Assembly: GCA_903863885.1 (NCBI GenBank)
Contig: CAIPEB010000608.1
Coordinates: 44,621-108,620 of the forward strand
DNA length: 64,000 nucleotides
DNA from: an uncultured Planctomycetaceae bacterium
GTDB lineage: Bacteria; Planctomycetota; Planctomycetia; Pirellulales; Pirellulaceae
Direction of reading: 5' to 3'
The notes beneath the pieces were generated by a model. That model was given only the letters and a program-made list of their open reading frames with translations, ran no database searches and was not told the DNA's origin. This document shows positions 59,386-64,000 of the stretch, piece after piece. Position 1 is the first letter of the stretch. Every line of letters starts with the position of its first letter. A program made the translations under genes and the position numbers.

Positions 59386-61884
59386 TCACTGGCCGCGAGG
59401 TATTCGCAGCACCGTGATCGAATTGGCGGGCAGGGTGTGACTGAACTTCGGGCCAATTCCGGAAACCGACACCTCTCGCGGTGCGACTCGGGTCGGAGTG
59501 TCAAACGTGTTTTCGTCGTCGGCACTGGCCGAAGCGAGTACGATGGCCCGGGCCACCGGGCCCAGTTTTCCGGCCCCCTCCAGGGTGAAGTTCGTCTCCT
59601 GCGCTCGATTGAGCATGTTCACGACCTTGAGGATCACATCGCCCGACTTCTGCTCGATGCCCGCACATGCGTAAAGCGATGCGATCTCCGAATTGGACAC
59701 GTCGTGAATCAGCTTGTCGTCCAGGTAGCAGCGAATCCGCCCCTTCTGCATTTCGATGCGGATGTCGTACCAGCGATCGGTTTCGATCTTGCCGGGCACA
59801 TGCGGACAATCGACGCCCGCACCCTCGATCGCGTGTTCGCGGTTGCCCCAGCCGCCCAGGTTCCACCAGAACTTCTTGTTGATATCCGGAACGTTGAACA
59901 TGACGAGGAAGCCTTCATCGCCGCCGATCTTGCGGGCCTTCAGCGAGACCGTGTACTCCGACCATTTGCGATCGCCGATCACGGCGCGGCAATCCAGCTC
60001 CCTGGTGGTCTGCCGAATTGCGCCGTCGTGCAGTTCCCACGCTCCCCGCTGAGTCTTCCAGCGATTCAGTTCCTTGACCGAGTTGCTGTCGAAGAGCGTC
60101 TTGTCGCCCTGAGTGACCCGGATGTCCTTGTATTCGGACTGCGTGGCCCACGTCCCAACGCCGATCATGCCGCCTGTGGCGGACTCGACCTTCGGCGCAT
60201 CGACGTTCACCGGCAGCACCGCGTCGGCCCGATTCTGGCCGAACATAGCCTGGCAGTGATAGCTGGGAATGCCGTACGAGCGGGCCGAATCGAACACGAT
60301 CGCGTTGGGATTCCAGTGACGCCAGTCGGGGTTGACGAACAGAGGCGCGTAGCTGCACATGACAACCACGTCGCTGTTGCGTTCCATGCCTGTCATGAAA
60401 GCCGCTTCGCCGAGGGCGGCGGCCAGATTCCCGGCCTTTCCGGCTCCCACGGTGACCGCGTATTCGCCGACATAGACTTTGTGCGCCTTGCGGTCGTATT
60501 TGTCGTACTTCGTCGCGTTGCGGGCGAAGAACTCCGGCGTGTCGTAGTAATGTTCATCCACGATGTCCGGTGTCCGATCGCCCGACGGTTTATAGTTGAC
60601 GATCAGCCGCAGGTCCGGATAACGCTTGTGAAGGGCGTCGTAAAAGATGGCGTAGTGCTTTTCATAGGTCGGGCCGCTGTTTTCGTTGCCGATTTCCAGG
60701 TACTTCAGATTAAACGGGGCCGGGTGTCCGGCTTTGGCGCGGAGCGATCCCCACTTCGAGTCAACCGGGCCGTTGGCATACTCGACCGCATCCAGAGCGT
60801 CCTGCAGGTATTCGTCGAGGTCCGGAACCTCCACTGCGCGGCGCAGTTCATTCTGTTTGTTCTGCTCGGCGTGGCTCATGCCGCAGTTGAACACGTAGAG
60901 CGGTTCGGCGCCGAGGTCCTCGCACAACTGCAGGTATTCGTGGTAACCCAGGCCGTCGTTGGAATAGTAGCCCCAGAGGTTGAAGTGGCCGGGCCGCTCG
61001 GCGATGTCGCCGATGGTCTTTTTCCAGCGGAATGCATCGACCAGCTCGTTGCCCTCGACATAACAGCCGCCGGGAAAACGGATGAACGCCGGCTTCATCG
61101 CGGCGAGTTTTTCCGCCAGGTCGAGACGGAACGGGTGGCCTTTGAACGTGTCGGCCGGAAAGAGCGAGACCACGTCGAGCCAGAGCGTTCCGGTGCTGGT
61201 TGCACCCACGGCCAGCCGGGCGACCGGTTCGGTTGCTGAAGCGGTCAGCGTGCACTCGAATTTCTTCCAGCCTGTTTCAACACCGTCGATCTTCTGCTCG
61301 GCCAGGCAGGTGCCGTCGGCTTTCTCGAGGGCTACCACCACCGGCCCCTTCAGCGCATCGTCGCGGCGCAGGTAAAGCGACAGCTTGTATTGCTTGCCTT
61401 TGTCGACGGCGATCCCGTTGACACATTCCTTGCTTTCCTTGACCCGCTCCTCGAAATGGGCGAACCACTTCGAGGTGTCCCCTCCCTTGGGATAGTTGGT
61501 GCCGCGAAAACCGACGTTGGCCACGCCAGCCCCGGTGCCCGCCTTGGAAATCGAAAGGCGGAGGCTCGTCGGGTTGTTGGCGTTCAGCGGCTGACTCTTG
61601 TCGAGCGCCATTGTCGCCTCGGCGCCGTCCCTCTTGAGCAGCTGCCAGCCGACGGGCACGGACGCGTCCTCAAATCCGCGGTTCTGCACCAGCTCGGCAT
61701 ACAGGCCCCCGTCGCCGGCCCGGTTGATTTCCTCGAAGAAAATTCCGTACAGCAAGGGGCTGACCTGCACCCCGGGCTTGTCCACTTGGACCGAAACCGA
61801 GGCGTTTTCGGCCCGGGCCGGCGCGGAAGCCGCAAGCCCGGCAAGGATCAACACTGCGGAACCAACAATCGCGAATAAGCGCAT
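59386..61884 (-). CDS. Secreted GH51 alpha-L-arabinofuranosidase
   Basis: I chose ATG 61884 (832 residues) because AGGAG lies 8 nt upstream; the ATG at 61902 would itself overlap that site. It has a signal peptide (about 1-25) and an N-terminal domain with LLYGIFFEEINRAGDGGLYAE split across strands, as in GH51. A CBM4/9-like insertion lies at about 85-240, then the barrel. Acid/base Glu401 is in IGNEN and nucleophile Glu474 in VYVGEYAV. A LamG/family-16-like jelly roll (about 560-730) is inserted before the C-terminal beta-sandwich. It releases arabinofuranosyl groups from arabinan or arabinoxylan. It is the last gene of the operon. Confidence 0.93.
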   Translation of the reverse strand: MRLFAIVGSAVLILAGLAASAPARAENASVSVQVDKPGVQVSPLLYGIFFEEINRAGDGGLYAELVQNRGFEDASVPVGWQLLKRDGAEATMALDKSQPLNANNPTSLRLSISKAGTGAGVANVGFRGTNYPKGGDTSKWFAHFEERVKESKECVNGIAVDKGKQYKLSLYLRRDDALKGPVVVALEKADGTCLAEQKIDGVETGWKKFECTLTASATEPVARLAVGATSTGTLWLDVVSLFPADTFKGHPFRLDLAEKLAAMKPAFIRFPGGCYVEGNELVDAFRWKKTIGDIAERPGHFNLWGYYSNDGLGYHEYLQLCEDLGAEPLYVFNCGMSHAEQNKQNELRRAVEVPDLDEYLQDALDAVEYANGPVDSKWGSLRAKAGHPAPFNLKYLEIGNENSGPTYEKHYAIFYDALHKRYPDLRLIVNYKPSGDRTPDIVDEHYYDTPEFFARNATKYDKYDRKAHKVYVGEYAVTVGAGKAGNLAAALGEAAFMTGMERNSDVVVMCSYAPLFVNPDWRHWNPNAIVFDSARSYGIPSYHCQAMFGQNRADAVLPVNVDAPKVESATGGMIGVGTWATQSEYKDIRVTQGDKTLFDSNSVKELNRWKTQRGAWELHDGAIRQTTRELDCRAVIGDRKWSEYTVSLKARKIGGDEGFLVMFNVPDINKKFWWNLGGWGNREHAIEGAGVDCPHVPGKIETDRWYDIRIEMQKGRIRCYLDDKLIHDVSNSEIASLYACAGIEQKSGDVILKVVNMLNRAQETNFTLEGAGKLGPVARAIVLASASADDENTFDTPTRVAPREVSVSGIGPKFSHTLPANSITVLRIPRGQ

Positions 61885-61976
61885 TTTCCAACTCCTTCTC
61901 ATCGAAGCCCGAATTCAGGGCGTGTTAAACGGACCAAACGGCATCGCCACACAAGGCGGCTGCCACGGCATCTCGT

Positions 61977-63821
61977 TCAGCCTCGGAAGTAGAGGTAAGC
62001 GCCGATGATGCACGCCAGGACGAAAGCGGAAGAAAGGACGTCGTGCCAATCCCAGCTCTCCCGGGTCTTCCGGCGATCCTCGGGGGTCGCCGTGCCGAAG
62101 GTAAGGCTGCGGATCTGATCTTCTTTCGGGGCGGGCGTGAGATAGCTCACCACGAACATCACCACAACCGACACGATCGTGATCAGCACGCTGAAGTACT
62201 GGAAGTAAATGTTATTGACGATCCAGAGAAACGATCCTTGGGCGTATCCATGTTCGAAGCCGGGCAGGCCCAGGGTGACCGGAGTGTCCACCAACATGCG
62301 GAACAGTCCCAGCACGAAGCCGACGAGCATCGCCCAGAGGCAACCCTGGGCGTTAAGCCGCTTGAAGAAGACGCCGAAGAAGAAGACCACGAAGATCGGC
62401 GGGGCCAGGTAGCCTTGAATGCCCTGCAGGTATTCGTAGAGGCTGCTGGCGTTCTTCACAACGGGAATCCAGATCAGAGCAATCACCACCATGGCGGCGG
62501 TGGCAATACGGCCCATGCGCACGATCTGATGCTGGGTCGCCTTCGGATTCCACTTCTCGTACAGGTCGACGGTGAAGAGTGTCGAGCAGGCGTTGAAGAC
62601 ACCGGCCAGCGAACCCATGAGAGCGGAGAGCAGGCCGGCGACGACAAGTCCGCGAAGCCCCGGCGGCAACAGATGTTTGACGAGCATCGGGAAGGCGGCC
62701 TGCGCCTCGTGGGCCACGGCCTTGCCGTCCTTAACAATCGGAGCCAGGCCGGGGACCTTATTGCTGGCCGCCAGCGCGAAGCAGATGAGGCCCGGAATAA
62801 TAAAGAGGTACACGGGGAACAGTTTCAGGACGGCGGCAAAAATGCTGCCCCGACGCGCAACGCACTCGTTCGGAGCGCCCAGCGCACGCTGCACGATGTA
62901 CTGGTCGGTGCACCAGTACCAGAGGCCGATCACCGGAGCGCAGATCGCCATTCCGAGCCACGGGAAGTGGTCGTTGAAGTACCAGGCCATGCGGCCGCTT
63001 TCCTTGACCGGTTCCCACGTCCCTTCCACTCCCGCCGGGATCAGCGGTTTCCAGAGGTTGAACATGTCGGACGGGCACAGTTGACGCAATTGAGCCCAGC
63101 CCGCGCCGATGTGTCCATCGCCGAGCGTCCAGAGGCCGTAGACGGTCAGCGTCGCCGAGCCGACGATCAGCACCAGCGTCTGGACGGCGTCGTTGTAGGC
63201 GACCGCACGCATGCCGCCAAGCACGGTGTAGAGCCCGGTCAGCACGATGACGAGAACCGAACCGATCCAGAAACTGTCAATCACGACGCTGCCGATCTTG
63301 AGTTGTACTTCCGGCAGAAGGGCCCCGAAAACCACGCCGCCGGCAAAAATGCCCACCGCGATCTTGGAGACGACAAACGTGATCAGCGAAACGATGGACA
63401 GCACGTATCGCGAGCCGACGGAAAACCGCTTCTCGAGAAACTCGGGCATCGTGAAGACCATCGATCGGGCGTAGAAGGGTACGAATACCCAGGCGAGCAC
63501 GAGCAGGCACCACGCATGCAATTCGTAGTGCGCCATCGCCACGCCGTCCTTCGCGCCGGAGCCGGCCAGCCCGACGATGTGTTCCGAGCCGATGTTGGAC
63601 GCGAAGATCGACGCGCCGACAACCCACCAGCTCAGGTTTCGACCGGCCAGGAAGTAGTCGTCGGCCGTGTCCTTGCTCCGGCTTACAACCCACCAGGCCA
63701 CGCCGAGCAACACAATGAAGTAGAGTGCGATCGCCAGCCAGTCGAGGGGCGACAACGAGGTATTCGTCGTCGCGCCGGTTTCGGATACCGCCGCTAGGAG
63801 TGAGAAAGCAGAGTTCATCAT
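61977..63821 (-). CDS. Sodium/solute symporter (SSS family), probable sugar transporter
   Basis: The 614-residue protein has about 13-14 TM helices. SSS hallmarks are FLAGRNLSWW, GASIFASNIGSEHIVGLAGSGA in the first discontinuous helix, and GLLSALMGSLAGVFNACSTLF near TM8, which carries the sodium-site small residues. The overall pattern matches the SglT/SGLT branch that carries galactose, glucose or other sugars. Position between araA and the arabinofuranosidase gene suggests arabinose or arabino-oligosaccharides. Two adjacent ATGs (63821, 63818) are possible starts. It lies 92 nt upstream of the GH51 gene. Confidence 0.9.
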   Translation of the reverse strand: MMNSAFSLLAAVSETGATTNTSLSPLDWLAIALYFIVLLGVAWWVVSRSKDTADDYFLAGRNLSWWVVGASIFASNIGSEHIVGLAGSGAKDGVAMAHYELHAWCLLVLAWVFVPFYARSMVFTMPEFLEKRFSVGSRYVLSIVSLITFVVSKIAVGIFAGGVVFGALLPEVQLKIGSVVIDSFWIGSVLVIVLTGLYTVLGGMRAVAYNDAVQTLVLIVGSATLTVYGLWTLGDGHIGAGWAQLRQLCPSDMFNLWKPLIPAGVEGTWEPVKESGRMAWYFNDHFPWLGMAICAPVIGLWYWCTDQYIVQRALGAPNECVARRGSIFAAVLKLFPVYLFIIPGLICFALAASNKVPGLAPIVKDGKAVAHEAQAAFPMLVKHLLPPGLRGLVVAGLLSALMGSLAGVFNACSTLFTVDLYEKWNPKATQHQIVRMGRIATAAMVVIALIWIPVVKNASSLYEYLQGIQGYLAPPIFVVFFFGVFFKRLNAQGCLWAMLVGFVLGLFRMLVDTPVTLGLPGFEHGYAQGSFLWIVNNIYFQYFSVLITIVSVVVMFVVSYLTPAPKEDQIRSLTFGTATPEDRRKTRESWDWHDVLSSAFVLACIIGAYLYFRG

Positions 63822-63905
63822 GGCTCTATCTACCCAGGAGGGACAGAAGGAAGGACAGTTAAGGTCGGTATTAGTGCCGCCATTAGAGTCACTGACGGAT
63901 CTATA

Positions 63906-64000
63906 TCAACGCCGGCCGTAAGCGGCCTGGTTCCACCGGAGTTGGTTCTTGAACTCGGACAGCCGGGTATCTTCGTTGATCGCCAGACATTCGAGTCCCG
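63906..64000 (-). CDS. araA: L-arabinose isomerase, C-terminal end only
   Basis: The last 30 codons of a gene that enters from the right edge. The predicted tail INEDTRLSEFKNQLRWNQ...GRR aligns with the E. coli AraA C-terminus (IDNDTRLPAFKDALRWNE...FRR), as I remember it. AraA converts L-arabinose to L-ribulose in the cytoplasm. The link to a GH51 arabinofuranosidase and a symporter makes the assignment strong despite the short overlap. The next gene starts 84 nt downstream. Confidence 0.85.
   Translation of the reverse strand, partial: GLECLAINEDTRLSEFKNQLRWNQAAYGRR

Noticed and set aside
62043..63797. 584-codon open frame on the plus strand
   Set aside because: Antisense to the sodium/solute symporter; very hydrophilic His/Asp/Arg-rich product typical of the complement of a membrane protein gene.

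Overview
The window looks like a chromosomal segment of a Planctomycetes-type bacterium. GC is roughly 60% by eye. The gene repertoire is typical of that phylum: Tat-exported Gfo/Idh/MocA oxidoreductases, large secreted glycoside-hydrolase-like proteins (DUF4091, LamG, GxGYxYP, GH36, GH51), HEAT and TPR proteins, multi-PAS hybrid histidine kinases, and ExbB/ExbD gene clusters with an alpha-toroid (squalene-cyclase-like) protein. The assignment comes from gene content only; there is no rRNA or other phylogenetic marker here, and I saw no tRNA or CRISPR array.

Layout. (1) 1-5429, minus: a secreted oxidoreductase, a TlpA-like thioredoxin with an in-frame UGA at the first cysteine of its CxxC motif followed by a SECIS-like hairpin (probable selenoprotein), and a large DUF4091/CBM protein that runs off the left edge. 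(2) 5626-15070: MgtE magnesium channel, then two tandem membrane hybrid histidine kinases, the second with an NMT1/THI5-type ligand-binding domain. (3) 15363-16898: radical SAM enzyme resembling the MJ0619/Tes family. (4) 17210-36094: carbohydrate and secreted-protein block with GH36 alpha-galactosidase plus ribokinase, GxGYxYP protein, LamG protein, HEAT protein, a second Gfo/Idh/MocA protein, DUF2007 protein, a 20-residue-repeat protein, a palindrome-rich spacer, an unassigned secreted protein, and an OpgC-like acyltransferase with a Gly/Phe/Pro-rich insert. (5) 36808-44851: a soluble hybrid kinase with degenerate motifs, a PAS-PP2C phosphatase, and an RND/MMPL exporter. (6) 44804-58476, minus: two tandem paralogous ExbB-ExbD-ExbD modules, separated by a short transposase-like zinc-ribbon ORF. 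(7) 59386-64000, minus: an arabinose locus with the araA 3' end, a sodium/solute symporter and a GH51 arabinofuranosidase, closed by a strong terminator.

How they work together. The arabinose locus is coherent: GH51 releases arabinose, the symporter imports it and AraA isomerises it. The two ExbB/ExbD modules share the order ExbB, ExbD (PNLTP type), ExbD (LNLAA type), conserved two-TM protein. Each also encodes a protein whose first transmembrane helix carries the TonB SxxxH signature. In one module that helix is fused to an alpha-toroid domain instead of a TonB C-terminal domain and is translationally coupled to a TPR protein. I regard this as the best candidate for an undescribed machine here: a proton-motive-force-driven envelope device with a non-TonB effector domain. 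The UGA-containing thioredoxin is the other standout.
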